This document shows, in pieces, positions 39,667-47,283 of a DNA stretch of 63,395 nucleotides. The DNA is from a candidate division KSB1 bacterium (lineage in GTDB: Bacteria > Zhuqueibacterota > Zhuqueibacteria > JANLFK01 > Oleimicrobiaceae), in contig JANLFK010000017.1 in the NCBI GenBank assembly GCA_024655945.1, positions 1 through 63,395 on the forward strand, given 5' to 3'. The translations under genes and the position numbers were made by a program. Each line of letters starts with the position of its first letter. The stretch's first letter is position 1. A model generated the notes under the pieces. That model did no database searches. It was given only the letters and a program-made list of their open reading frames with translations, and had not been told where the DNA came from.

Positions 39667-41291
39667 CTACTCGAGGAGCTCGGTATCCAACCGCTCCATC
39701 AACTTCTTCAGCCCGGGATTGTTCTGCGCCAACTCTTGCAGTTGTTGTTGCGCCGGGGGACGTTGGCGTTGCGGCGCCTCGCCAAGCACGCCCTGCTCGT
39801 CCCGCACGCACTTGATGCGCAGCCTCTGCCCAACGTGGCGGGCCAGGGCTTCCTCGATGCAGCCCCTTCCGCGCTCCACGCTCTGCATGTGAAAGCCATT
39901 ATCCCTGCGGAAGGCCACCACCACCGCGTTGCCTTCGACCTTGGCGGGCACGCCCTCCTGCAGGGTCACTGCTAAGCCCATGCGCTGCCGCCGCACCTCC
40001 TCGATCAGCTGCGGCCAGGCCTGCCTCACTTGCTCCAGGTCCACCTGGCCGGCCTTTGCTGCAGGAGCAGCTTGGACGCGATCGGCTACTCTGGGGGGCG
40101 CAGTGGCTGGTGGCGCGGTACGGGCGTTGGCTGGAGCAGGCCGCTCAGCGGGGGCTTTTTTTTTACCTCATCCAGCCTGCTCAGGAGTTCGCCGAGGTCC
40201 ACCGTGCGGTCCAAGTTGACCATGCGCAGCAAGGCCAGTTCGAACTGCACGCGGGGGTTTTCCACGCGCGTTAGGCTCTGCGCTGCCTCGCTGGCGATCT
40301 TGATGAGCCGCATGAGATCTTCGACGGCAAAGCCCTCCGCCTCCGCCATGTAACGTTCGGCAAAACTGTCGGAGACGTCCAAGGTCTCGGTGCTGTGCAG
40401 GGATTTGGTGATGAGGATGTTGCGCAGGTGCTCGGCGAGGCCCACCATGAACTCGACAAAGTCCAAGCCCTCGGCAAAAACCTTGTCGGCCATGGCCAGC
40501 GCCGCTTTGCTGCCGTGCTCCCTGATGAGCGCCGAGCAGGCGAAAAAGAGGTCTTGGTCGATGATGCCCAGCAGGTCGGACACCTGCTCGGTGGTGATGG
40601 TGTCGCCGCTATAGGCGACCAGCTGGTCTAAGATACTCTCGGCGTCGCGCATGCTGCCGTCTGCCTTCTGCACAATCAGCAGCAGCGCTTCCTCCGGGAT
40701 GGTGATGCCTTCTGCCTGGCAGATGGTCTTCAGTTGGGCGATGATGTCCCGCGCAGCAATGCGCTTAAAGTCGAAGCGCTGACAGCGGGAGAGGATAGTC
40801 GGTGGCACACGCCTGGGCTCGGTGGTGGCGAAAATGAAGAGCACATGCTTCGGAGGCTCCTCAAGCGTCTTCAGCAAGGCGTTGAAGGCCTCCATGGTCA
40901 ACATGTGCACTTCGTCGATGATGTAGATCTTGTGCTTGCCGGGAGAAGCAGCATAGCGCAACGTCTCACGCAGGTTGCGCACTTCGTCGATGCCGCGGTT
41001 GGAGGCCCCGTCGATCTCGAGCACGTCCAAGCTGCGGCTTTCGGCAATTTCCCGGCAGGAAGAGCACTCGTTGCAGGGGGTGGGCGAAGGTCCTTGGTCG
41101 CAGTTCAGCGCCTTGGCCAGGATGCGCGCCACCGAAGTCTTGCCCACCCCGCGCGGCCCGGCGAACAGGTAGGCGTTAGCTACTCGTCCTGAGCTAATGG
41201 CATTGCGCAGCGTGGCTGTGACGTGTTGCTGGCCGACTACTTCCTCGAAGCGCATCGGCCGGTATTTTCTGGCCAACACCAGGTAGGACAT
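39667..41291 (-). CDS. dnaX: DNA polymerase III tau subunit (dnaX, via -1 frameshift)
   Basis: Full-length clamp-loader subunit of about 541 aa made by joining two frames. The zero frame (41291 to about 40160) encodes the AAA+ core: Walker A GPRGVGKTS, zinc cysteines CNECSSC, Walker B IYIIDEVHML, sensor SRCQRF. At nine consecutive A residues (40156-40164) a shift of -1 enters an open frame. That frame encodes a Pro/Ala-rich linker and a C-terminal domain ending GLKKLMERLDTELLE, corresponding to the part of tau that contacts the polymerase. The linker is open throughout in the -1 frame, which argues for one gene rather than two. Neighbours (tadA, SRP RNA, ybaB, recR) are as in Bacillus. Confidence 0.88.
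40086..41291 (-). CDS. dnaX: DNA polymerase III gamma subunit (unshifted dnaX product)
   Basis: Without slippage the zero frame continues 23 codons beyond the nine A residues and stops at TAG 40086-40088. This gives a 401-aa gamma protein with AAA+ and collar domains but no polymerase-binding C-terminus. This is the same architecture as gamma/tau in E. coli and Thermus. GGAGAGACGG precedes the ATG. Confidence 0.85.
   Translation of the reverse strand: MSYLVLARKYRPMRFEEVVGQQHVTATLRNAISSGRVANAYLFAGPRGVGKTSVARILAKALNCDQGPSPTPCNECSSCREIAESRSLDVLEIDGASNRGIDEVRNLRETLRYAASPGKHKIYIIDEVHMLTMEAFNALLKTLEEPPKHVLFIFATTEPRRVPPTILSRCQRFDFKRIAARDIIAQLKTICQAEGITIPEEALLLIVQKADGSMRDAESILDQLVAYSGDTITTEQVSDLLGIIDQDLFFACSALIREHGSKAALAMADKVFAEGLDFVEFMVGLAEHLRNILITKSLHSTETLDVSDSFAERYMAEAEGFAVEDLMRLIKIASEAAQSLTRVENPRVQFELALLRMVNLDRTVDLGELLSRLDEVKKKPPLSGLLQPTPVPRHQPLRPPE
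40141..40164 (-). promoter_or_regulatory. programmed -1 slippage site of dnaX (A9 run plus hairpin)
   Basis: On the coding strand the site reads GT-AAAAAAAAA-GCCC (A9 at 40156-40164). Four nt downstream of the following G lies CCGCTGAGCGG (40141-40151), a 4-bp GC stem with a 3-nt loop. A9 permits both ribosomal tandem Lys slippage and RNA polymerase slippage. Thermus thermophilus dnaX is known to use polymerase slippage on A9; E. coli uses A6G with a stem-loop. Confidence 0.8.
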
Positions 41292-41359
41292 CCGTCTCTC
41301 CGCACAGGAACCGTTCCGCCGGCAAGCTTGGGTAGTCAGCTCAGCGGCTGTGCACCCAC

Positions 41360-41613
41360 CATCGATCTCTCTGCACCTGACCCTTTCCGGCAGCCAGCTC
41401 CAGCCAAGCTCCCCTGCGGCACATAGACGGAGTGCCTACCGCTGCTACCTTCCGGTCCTGACGGGGTTGAGCACGGATCTATTGCGCAGGACTTGGGCTA
41501 TCAACACCGCTTGCCGGGGAAGTAGACAGGTGCGAGCGGACCTCAGGGTGGGAATTCGACCCTGCTATAGCGGATTGCAGGTTACAGGGCACCGCTAACT
41601 CCCCGTCTAGCAC
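41360..41613 (-). ncRNA. ffs: signal recognition particle RNA, large bacterial type (with Alu domain)
   Basis: The universal domain IV hairpin is present as GTCAGGACCGGAAGGTAGCAGC (minus strand, about 41423-41464, read in two parts around the GGAA tetraloop). The 5' part begins GTGCTAGACGGGGAGTTAGC (41613 down), the usual Alu-domain start of large SRP RNAs, with TGTAACC and GGGTCGAATTCCC following. Long pairing arms flank domain IV, for example GCACCTG with CAGGTGC. The 5' end is well placed; the 3' end (about 41345-41365) is approximate. Ffh binds domain IV for membrane targeting. It lies 7 nt after tRNA-Ala and upstream of dnaX. Confidence 0.93.
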
Positions 41614-41620
41614 AGCCTTG

Positions 41621-41693
41621 TGGAGCCGATGGGATTCGAACCCATGACCTGTACGTTGCGAACGTACCGCTCTCCCAGCTGAGCTACGGCCCC
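41621..41693 (-). tRNA. tRNA-Ala(CGC)
   Basis: 73 nt, cloverleaf complete. Anticodon loop TTCGCAA between GTACG and CGTAC gives anticodon CGC (codon GCG). Acceptor GGGGCCG pairs with CGGCTCC and the discriminator is A. CCA is not encoded (CAA follows). It ends 7 nt before the SRP RNA. Confidence 0.95.
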
Positions 41694-41769
41694 ACATCCT
41701 CCAAAACTCCATCCCCCGCCTCTCGCACACAGCCGCCCCCGGTCAATGTCGCCTTATCAGCGCCTCTCG

Positions 41770-41854
<85 letters not shown>

Positions 41855-41901
41855 AACGCCTCCCAGAGCAGATGTTGACTGCCTCACCAGTCCTTTTCGA
41901 G

Positions 41902-41988
41902 CGGAGAGGGTGGGATTCGAACCCACGGTCCCCGGAGGGGGACAACGGTTTTCGAGACCGTCCGATTCAACCGCTCTCGCACCTCTCC
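41902..41988 (-). tRNA. tRNA-Ser(CGA)
   Basis: Class II tRNA. Anticodon loop CTCGAAA in stem ACGGT/ACCGT gives CGA (codon TCG). Acceptor GGAGAGG/CCTCTCC, discriminator G, variable arm GTCCCCCTCCGGGGAC. It begins 17 nt after the tadA stop codon. Confidence 0.95.
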
Positions 41989-42005
41989 GTGGCAAGCGCT
42001 GGCGA

Positions 42006-42494
42006 CTATGAGCCCTGCCCCACAGCGGCGCTCTTTCGCACAGTGGCAAAGAACTGACGGAGCAGCGCACTGCTCCGCTCCGCCATCACCTCCCCGACGA
42101 TGTGGATGTCGGCGCGCAGCTCCTTCTGGCTGGGCAAGTCGACCACTGAGCCGCACGCGCCATAGCGCGGATCGCGCGCCCCATAAACCAGGCCGGAGAC
42201 CCGCGCCAGCAAGAGCGCCCCCATGCACATGGGGCACGGCTCTAAAGTCACGTAGAGCACGGTGTCGTTGAGCCGCCACGAGGCAAGCGAATTGGCGGCG
42301 GCAGTGAGGGCGATGATCTCGGCGTGGGCAGTGGGATCTTGCAACGTCTCCACTAAGTTGTGCCCTCGGCCAATGACCCTGCCCTCATACACAACTACGG
42401 CGCCCACGGGGACTTCCCCCTTGGCTAAGGCCTTTTCTGCCTCGCGAAAGGCCTGTTCCATCCACGTCTCGTGGCCGCCGTCGTGCATCACCAT
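42006..42494 (-). CDS. tadA: tRNA-specific adenosine deaminase
   Basis: A 162-aa zinc deaminase that converts A34 of tRNA-Arg(ACG) to inosine. The catalytic motif is HAEIIALTAAAN (His and Glu) with the zinc cysteines in LEPCPMCMGALL. The upstream open frame runs into tRNA-Arg(ACG), so I place the start at ATG 42494 (ATG 42488 is also possible), 24 nt after the tRNA 3' end. It is flanked on both sides by tRNA genes on the same strand. Its substrate tRNA is the gene immediately upstream, and SRP RNA-dnaX-ybaB-recR follow further downstream. Confidence 0.95.
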   Translation of the reverse strand: MVMHDGGHETWMEQAFREAEKALAKGEVPVGAVVVYEGRVIGRGHNLVETLQDPTAHAEIIALTAAANSLASWRLNDTVLYVTLEPCPMCMGALLLARVSGLVYGARDPRYGACGSVVDLPSQKELRADIHIVGEVMAERSSALLRQFFATVRKSAAVGQGS

Positions 42495-42518
42495 GACCGT
42501 CGCCGTGTACAGCCTCTG

Positions 42519-42592
42519 TACGCCCGGAGGGACTCGAACCCCCAACCTCTTGGTCCGTAGCCAAGCGCTCTATCCAGTTGAGCTACGGGCGC
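42519..42592 (-). tRNA. tRNA-Arg(ACG)
   Basis: 74 nt. Anticodon loop CTACGGA in stem CTTGG/CCAAG gives ACG, the substrate of TadA (read as ICG for CGU/CGC/CGA). Acceptor GCGCCCG pairs with CGGGCGT (one G-U at the first pair), discriminator A, no encoded CCA. Confidence 0.95.
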
Positions 42593-42683
42593 AACCATTT
42601 CTGCGGCACTCAGCTCACAAAGTCTCGTGCGCGCACCCCGATGGCTGCCCTTGTCGGTGCGCAGCGCTTGTGCGCGCGATAAG

Positions 42684-42756
42684 TAGCGCGTACGGGAGTC
42701 GAACCCGTGTTACCGGCGTGAGAGGCCGGCGTCCTAGGCCACTAGACGAACGCGCC
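42684..42756 (-). tRNA. tRNA-Glu(CTC)
   Basis: 73 nt. Anticodon loop CTCTCAC in stem CCGGC/GCCGG gives CTC (codon GAG). T-arm GGGTTCGACTCCC. It is the first gene after the promoter at 42772-42800, whose -10 box ends 15 nt before the tRNA 5' end. Confidence 0.95.
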
Positions 42757-42771
42757 GCAGCATGACCTGCC

Positions 42772-42800
42772 AATATACAAACAAAAAGCAACACTGTCAA
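42772..42800 (-). promoter_or_regulatory. sigma-70-type promoter of the tRNA-Glu/tadA/SRP RNA/dnaX locus
   Basis: TTGACA (42795-42800) and TATATT (42772-42777) with a 17-nt, T-rich spacer on the minus strand: the strongest match to consensus in the window. Transcription should start a few nt before mature tRNA-Glu. Confidence 0.82.
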
Positions 42801-42876
42801 TAAGATTGCCCCCGTGGTGGCCGGCACGCAAAAGGTGCGACCGCGCATCGCACCCTGATGTGTCCTGCCTTCCTGG

Positions 42877-42950
42877 CGCGCCCGGAGGGACTCGAACCCC
42901 CAACCTTCTGATCCGAAGTCAGAAGCTCTATCCAGTTGAGCTACGGGCGC
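42877..42950 (-). tRNA. tRNA-Arg(TCG)
   Basis: 74 nt. Anticodon loop CTTCGGA in stem TCTGA/TCAGA gives TCG (codons CGA/CGG). Acceptor GCGCCCG/CGGGCGC, discriminator G, followed by an encoded CCA (42874-42876), which the other tRNAs checked here lack. Confidence 0.94.
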
Positions 42951-43010
42951 CCGTTCACCGCAGCTGCGCACCCACCTTTGTGTCACGGGCACCCTGGCCT
43001 CGGGCTCTTG

Positions 43011-43081
43011 CTGGGGAGCAGGGATTCGAACCCCGATACCATGATCCAGAGTCATGTGTCCTACCGTTGGACGACTCCCCA
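43011..43081 (-). tRNA. tRNA-Gln(CTG)
   Basis: 71 nt. Anticodon loop CTCTGGA in stem CATGA/TCATG gives CTG (codon CAG). Acceptor TGGGGAG/CTCCCCA, discriminator G. Its 5' end lies only 8 nt after the gltX stop codon. Confidence 0.94.
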
Positions 43082-43089
43082 GAGGAAAC

Positions 43090-44598
43090 TCACCCCAACT
43101 TCTCTGCTGCCCGCCAGATGCGCCGCAGCACCGCCTCTTTGCCCAAAACCTCCAGCAGCTCGAAGAGGCCAGGCCCCACACTGACTCCTGACACCGCCAG
43201 TCGCATGGGGTGAATGCTCTTCTCGGCTCCAACCCCGAGGCGCGAGGCCGTGCTGCGCACCGCCTCTTCGATGCGGCTGCTCGTGAAGACCTCAACTCCC
43301 GCGAGCACTTGAGCAAACTCGCGCAAAAGCCCGGCGGTTTCCGCGCTCCAGTACTTCTTGACAGCTTTCTCCTCGTAGGTCTCTGGGTCGCGGAAGAAGT
43401 ACCAGCCGCGCTCCACAAAATCGGGGATGATGCGCACCCGCTCCTTGAGGAGAGCAACCACGCGTCGCAAGTACAGCTCGTCAACGTCGCCGATGCCGCG
43501 CGCCTCGAGCACAGGCCTCACCAGGGCCGCCAGCTCGGCACCGCTCCGCCGTTTGATGTGCTCGGCGTTAATCCACTGCAGCTTGGTCAGATCAAAAATG
43601 GCCCGCGCCTTGTTCACCCGCTCCAGGGAAAACTCCCTGATCAACTCCTCAAGGGTGAAAATCTGACGCTCATCCCCCTCTCCCGGATTCCAGCCCAGGA
43701 GGGCCAAATAGTTGATGAGCGCTTCGCGCAGGTACCCACCGTTGCGATAGGTAGCTACATCCGGGTCGAAACGCCGCCCTTCCTGCCCCGGCTTGCCCAT
43801 GTCCCTCTTGCTCATCTTTGAGCCGTCGGGATTGAAGATGAGCGGCAAGTGCGCCAACACTGGCATCTGCCAGCCAAAGCCTTCGTACAGGAGCACATGC
43901 TTAGGCACGCTGGACAGCCACTCCTCGCCGCGGATGACGTGGGTGATGGCCATCAGGTAGTCATCCACCACGTTGGCCAGGTGGTAGGTGGGGTAGCCAT
44001 CGGACTTGAGCAAGACCTGGTCATCCACCTCGCTGCTATGGATTTCCACGCGGCCTCGAACCACATCCTCGAATGCGATCACCCGGTCCTCGGGCACCAG
44101 GAGCCTGACCACGTACGGTTCACCCGCCGCGATTCTCCTGCGCAATTCCAAGTCCGAGAGGGTCAGGCTGTTGCACATGTGGGCGCGGTCATAGCGCTGA
44201 TCGGAGCGGCCCTGCGCACGCAGCGCCTGGCGCATTTTCTCCAAACTGGCCGGGTCATCGAAGGCGTAGTAGGCATGGCCAGTAGCGAGCAGTTGTTGCG
44301 CATAGTGGCGGTAGATGTCCAAACGCTGACTTTGCACATACGGCCCATATGGACCTCCCACATCCGGCCCTTCATCCGGCTCCAGGCCGGCCCAGCGCAG
44401 CATCTCGATGAGGTTTTCGGTGGCGCCTTCGACGTAACGCGTGCGGTCAGTGTCTTCGATGCGCAGCACAAAAACACCGCCGTGCCGCCGCGCGAAGAGG
44501 AAATTGAACAAGGCCGTGCGCAGCCCGCCCACATGGAGGAAGCCTGTGGGACTGGGGGCAAAGCGTACCCGCACTTGCTCTTTTGTCAAAGAACTCAC
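43090..44598 (-). CDS. gltX: glutamyl-tRNA synthetase
   Basis: A 502-aa class I synthetase. The HIGH-type motif is FAPSPTGFLHVGGLRTALF near the start and the KMSKS motif is GSKMSKRDMG at about 262. The C-terminal anticodon-binding domain is complete. In bacteria without GlnRS this enzyme also charges tRNA-Gln for later amidation; the adjacent tRNA-Gln gene is suggestive, but GlnRS or GatCAB genes are not in this window. It is preceded by two tRNA-Ser genes from one promoter and followed at 8 nt by tRNA-Gln. Confidence 0.96.
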   Translation of the reverse strand: MSSLTKEQVRVRFAPSPTGFLHVGGLRTALFNFLFARRHGGVFVLRIEDTDRTRYVEGATENLIEMLRWAGLEPDEGPDVGGPYGPYVQSQRLDIYRHYAQQLLATGHAYYAFDDPASLEKMRQALRAQGRSDQRYDRAHMCNSLTLSDLELRRRIAAGEPYVVRLLVPEDRVIAFEDVVRGRVEIHSSEVDDQVLLKSDGYPTYHLANVVDDYLMAITHVIRGEEWLSSVPKHVLLYEGFGWQMPVLAHLPLIFNPDGSKMSKRDMGKPGQEGRRFDPDVATYRNGGYLREALINYLALLGWNPGEGDERQIFTLEELIREFSLERVNKARAIFDLTKLQWINAEHIKRRSGAELAALVRPVLEARGIGDVDELYLRRVVALLKERVRIIPDFVERGWYFFRDPETYEEKAVKKYWSAETAGLLREFAQVLAGVEVFTSSRIEEAVRSTASRLGVGAEKSIHPMRLAVSGVSVGPGLFELLEVLGKEAVLRRIWRAAEKLG

Positions 44599-44653
44599 GG
44601 TCTGTAGTTGTCACCCACTGACGTTTGTATGAACTCCCGCTTGGCCTTTTTCG

Positions 44654-44744
44654 CGGAGAGGGAGGGATTCGAACCCTCGGTAGAGTTATACACCCTACAA
44701 CGGCTTAGCAGGCCGCCCCGTTCAGCCATCTCCGGCACCTCTCC
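44654..44744 (-). tRNA. tRNA-Ser(GCT)
   Basis: 91-nt class II tRNA. Anticodon loop CTGCTAA in stem GCGGC/GCCGT gives GCT (codons AGC/AGT). Acceptor GGAGAGG/CCTCTCC, discriminator G, long variable arm (GTAGGGTGTATAACTCTAC). Confidence 0.94.
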
Positions 44745-44765
44745 TGATGGTTGCGACCTCTACTG

Positions 44766-44849
44766 CGGAGGGCGAGGGACTCGAACCCCCATGGGTTTTC
44801 ACCCGGCGGTTTTCAAGACCGCTGCCTTACCAATTAGGTCTAGCCCTCC
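44766..44849 (-). tRNA. tRNA-Ser(TGA)
   Basis: 84-nt class II tRNA. Anticodon loop CTTGAAA in stem GCGGT/ACCGC gives TGA (codons TCA/TCG). Acceptor GGAGGGC/GCCCTCC, discriminator G, variable arm GGGTGAAAACCC. First gene after the promoter at 44914-44942. Confidence 0.93.
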
Positions 44850-44913
44850 ATCTTTTCACCATGCTCGCAGATGGAGTCTCCCTGCCGCAGCAGACACTCG
44901 GCAGGACGCGCAT

Positions 44914-44942
44914 AATATAAGAAAACGCACCTTTTCAAACAA
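44914..44942 (-). promoter_or_regulatory. sigma-70-type promoter of tRNA-Ser(TGA)/tRNA-Ser(GCT)/gltX
   Basis: TTGTTT (44937-44942) and TATATT (44914-44919), spacer 17 nt, minus strand. It lies about 65 nt upstream of tRNA-Ser(TGA) in the only gap of this stretch. Confidence 0.68.
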
Positions 44943-45007
44943 CCAGTTTTTCACACAATCGGCCCTTGCGCCAGGAACGGGCAATGCGCCGAGCCGCAGG
45001 GCGCTCC

Positions 45008-47260
45008 CTACCGCACCAACACGCACTTCTTGCGCACACTCTGCCTTCCCAGCCGAAGGACCAGGAAGTACATCCCACTGGTCAGCTCCTTGGCGTCGAA
45101 GAGTGCCGAAAAACGGCCAGGCCGATGCCAACTACCGGCTAAGCGCTTCACCTGGCGGCCGGCAACATCGAACACGGCGAGCTCTGCCTCCCCGCCGGTA
45201 GGGATTCTGTAGGACACGCGCGTGCTCGAGTTGAATGGATTAGGGAAAGGCCCCTCAAGTGCCAGGGCCAGGTGCTCCGGAAGGGCGGCCCGCCCGGCGC
45301 GCGTGGGGAAGTTCATCACCCTAAAGTCCATGCTATCCCGGACGCTATTGGTCAGGTCGCGGGCCAAGACGTGAATTCGGTAGCGGCCATCCGGCACCTC
45401 CGTGGTAACAAACGCAAGTTGGTGCTCAGACAGGTCAAGCTGATCGTCGCCATCGCTGTTGGTCAGCAGATGAAAGAAGGCGCGGGTGTGAGGGCTCCAT
45501 TCCGGCGGCGGCAGGACCTTATCGCGCTTGTAGATGAGCGTCGCATACTCCTCATAGTGGGAGGAGCCATAAAAAGGGTAGGCGTGGTTCAGCCGTTGTG
45601 CCAGCCTGCGGCGCACTACCAAGTCGCCGCGCTCCAACGAGACAATCCAGTAGAAGAGCTCGAACGCTGGCAGCTCGTAGAGGCCATCGCCAATGTCGTC
45701 GACCACCCTCACGATAAAGTCCACGGCGCCGTACACGCTGTCCGGACGCAAGTAGACGCTGCTTTCGTTCAGACAGATGCCGAACTTACTGTCCGGGAAG
45801 ACTTCGAGGATGCGCGGCGGAATCGTGTCGGTGTTGGGCCGCAGCGAAAGCAGCGGGTTGCCAACGATTCCCCACTCGCCGTCATCGTAGCGCCACACTA
45901 AGCCGGAGTCCTGTATCTGCACGAAGTGGATGTGCCCCCAGTCGTCGCCCCAGCGGACGATTTGTCCCAGGTACTGATGCAGCGCCACCGTGTCACCAGG
46001 TGCACAGGCGATCGATTCCTTGATGAGATGGGCGTAAAGCCAACCAACGCTGGGCTCCGCCACCTGTTGGGGAGCGATGGCCAGCCGCCAGTATGCCGGC
46101 CCGCCCAGCGTAAGGACACACTTGACTATGCCGGGCTCCACCGCGTACACCGGCTCGCCAATCGCCGTGCTAAGGTCCAGTCCCTGGTGCAGGTAGGAGC
46201 TGGAGTCATATCCCATGTGTTGCTCGTAGTAGTTCCACACGGTGCGCATGCTGTCAAAAGGGGCGAAAGGCCAGGGGATGCCATCGTCTGCGCCCTTCCG
46301 TAGGCCCCGCTGCGTGCCGCCCTCCTGCGGTAGGACCAGCCGCTCGCCGTACTCCTCGTGCACCACTCTGCCTGCGACGTCCAGCACTCTGAGCACCCCC
46401 TGCAGGGCTCCTTTGTCGGGCACCTGTATGCCGGCGACGATCTTCCCCTCCGCTATGCGCAGGTCACGAAAGGCGGCGGTCCCTGTCAAAGTGTCCGCAA
46501 ATAAACACTGGCCGGTAGCCAAGGAAAAGGCACGCAGCATCTGTCGGTCGATTACCACGACCAGCGAATCCCGGCTCGACACGCGCACTGCCCGTGGGGA
46601 AGCGAGCCCGGTGGCTGCCTCGAACAGGGTCGCCTGGCCCTTCTTCACAACCACGCGTCCTGGGTTTGCCAGGGCCACCAGGGTCTCGTCCCCGGAAAAA
46701 TCAAATTGCAGCGCCGGTTCAAGCGTGGTGACTTGATCTGCGGCCGGGGCGACCACCTGCAAACCCGCCGCAGAGCAGACGCCAAACAGATTTCCTTGGG
46801 CGGAAAAGCCGAACAGGGAAGCTCCCTTGCTCGCCAGGGACATGAGACGGCGCCCGTCCCGCGAATAGAAAACGAGCGCTGTTTCGCCGGCCCAATGGCG
46901 ATCGTGGACCACGAAGGCAACCACCCCCGCGTTGGAGATGTAGAGATCTGAACCCGGGGCCACACTCATTTTCCAGAGCTGGCGCTCCTCCTCGTACAGG
47001 CAAAAGTCCACGAGCTGCCGCACTTCGTCCCCGGCGGCCGCCACCCGAAAGCGACACCAGTAGCGCCCATTTTCGGACTGCACCTGTCCGCGAGAGGGGC
47101 ACCTCTTGTCCACAAGAAAACCATTGGCGCTGGCGGCGAGCGAAGAGAGCTCCTGGCCAGCAAAGCTCTGCCCTGTGACGGCAAGGAGGACCGTGAAAAA
47201 TACTGCCAGGTGGCGAAGGGGGGCAAGCAGCCTCGCCCTGCCGCAAGTTGGTGGGCACAT
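45008..47260 (-). CDS. secreted protein with M23-like metallopeptidase domain and C-terminal sorting domain
   Basis: 750 aa with a signal sequence (hydrophobic FFTVLLAVTGQSFAGQ). Residues about 120-320 look propeller-like. Residues about 345-460 carry the LytM/M23 peptidase signature: HQGLDLSTAIGEPVYAVEPG (HxxxD zinc ligands), LYAHL (catalytic His) and GHIHF (HxH), all key residues present. M23 enzymes cut peptidoglycan peptide bridges; in this setting the role is inferred. The C-terminal 85 residues (FPNPFNSSTRVSYRIP ... KKCVLVR) are a type IX-like sorting domain. It starts 24 nt after the DUF362 gene. Confidence 0.78.
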   Translation of the reverse strand: MCPPTCGRARLLAPLRHLAVFFTVLLAVTGQSFAGQELSSLAASANGFLVDKRCPSRGQVQSENGRYWCRFRVAAAGDEVRQLVDFCLYEEERQLWKMSVAPGSDLYISNAGVVAFVVHDRHWAGETALVFYSRDGRRLMSLASKGASLFGFSAQGNLFGVCSAAGLQVVAPAADQVTTLEPALQFDFSGDETLVALANPGRVVVKKGQATLFEAATGLASPRAVRVSSRDSLVVVIDRQMLRAFSLATGQCLFADTLTGTAAFRDLRIAEGKIVAGIQVPDKGALQGVLRVLDVAGRVVHEEYGERLVLPQEGGTQRGLRKGADDGIPWPFAPFDSMRTVWNYYEQHMGYDSSSYLHQGLDLSTAIGEPVYAVEPGIVKCVLTLGGPAYWRLAIAPQQVAEPSVGWLYAHLIKESIACAPGDTVALHQYLGQIVRWGDDWGHIHFVQIQDSGLVWRYDDGEWGIVGNPLLSLRPNTDTIPPRILEVFPDSKFGICLNESSVYLRPDSVYGAVDFIVRVVDDIGDGLYELPAFELFYWIVSLERGDLVVRRRLAQRLNHAYPFYGSSHYEEYATLIYKRDKVLPPPEWSPHTRAFFHLLTNSDGDDQLDLSEHQLAFVTTEVPDGRYRIHVLARDLTNSVRDSMDFRVMNFPTRAGRAALPEHLALALEGPFPNPFNSSTRVSYRIPTGGEAELAVFDVAGRQVKRLAGSWHRPGRFSALFDAKELTSGMYFLVLRLGRQSVRKKCVLVR

Positions 47261-47283
47261 AGTTCCTCGCGTTGGAAGTTACC

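Noticed and set aside
39667-40044. Separate small gene downstream of dnaX
   Set aside because: Its frame is open all the way back to the A9 run and continues the tau linker, so it is the C-terminal part of dnaX rather than a gene with its own start.
42495-42545. Upstream tadA start
   Set aside because: It would start inside mature tRNA-Arg(ACG).
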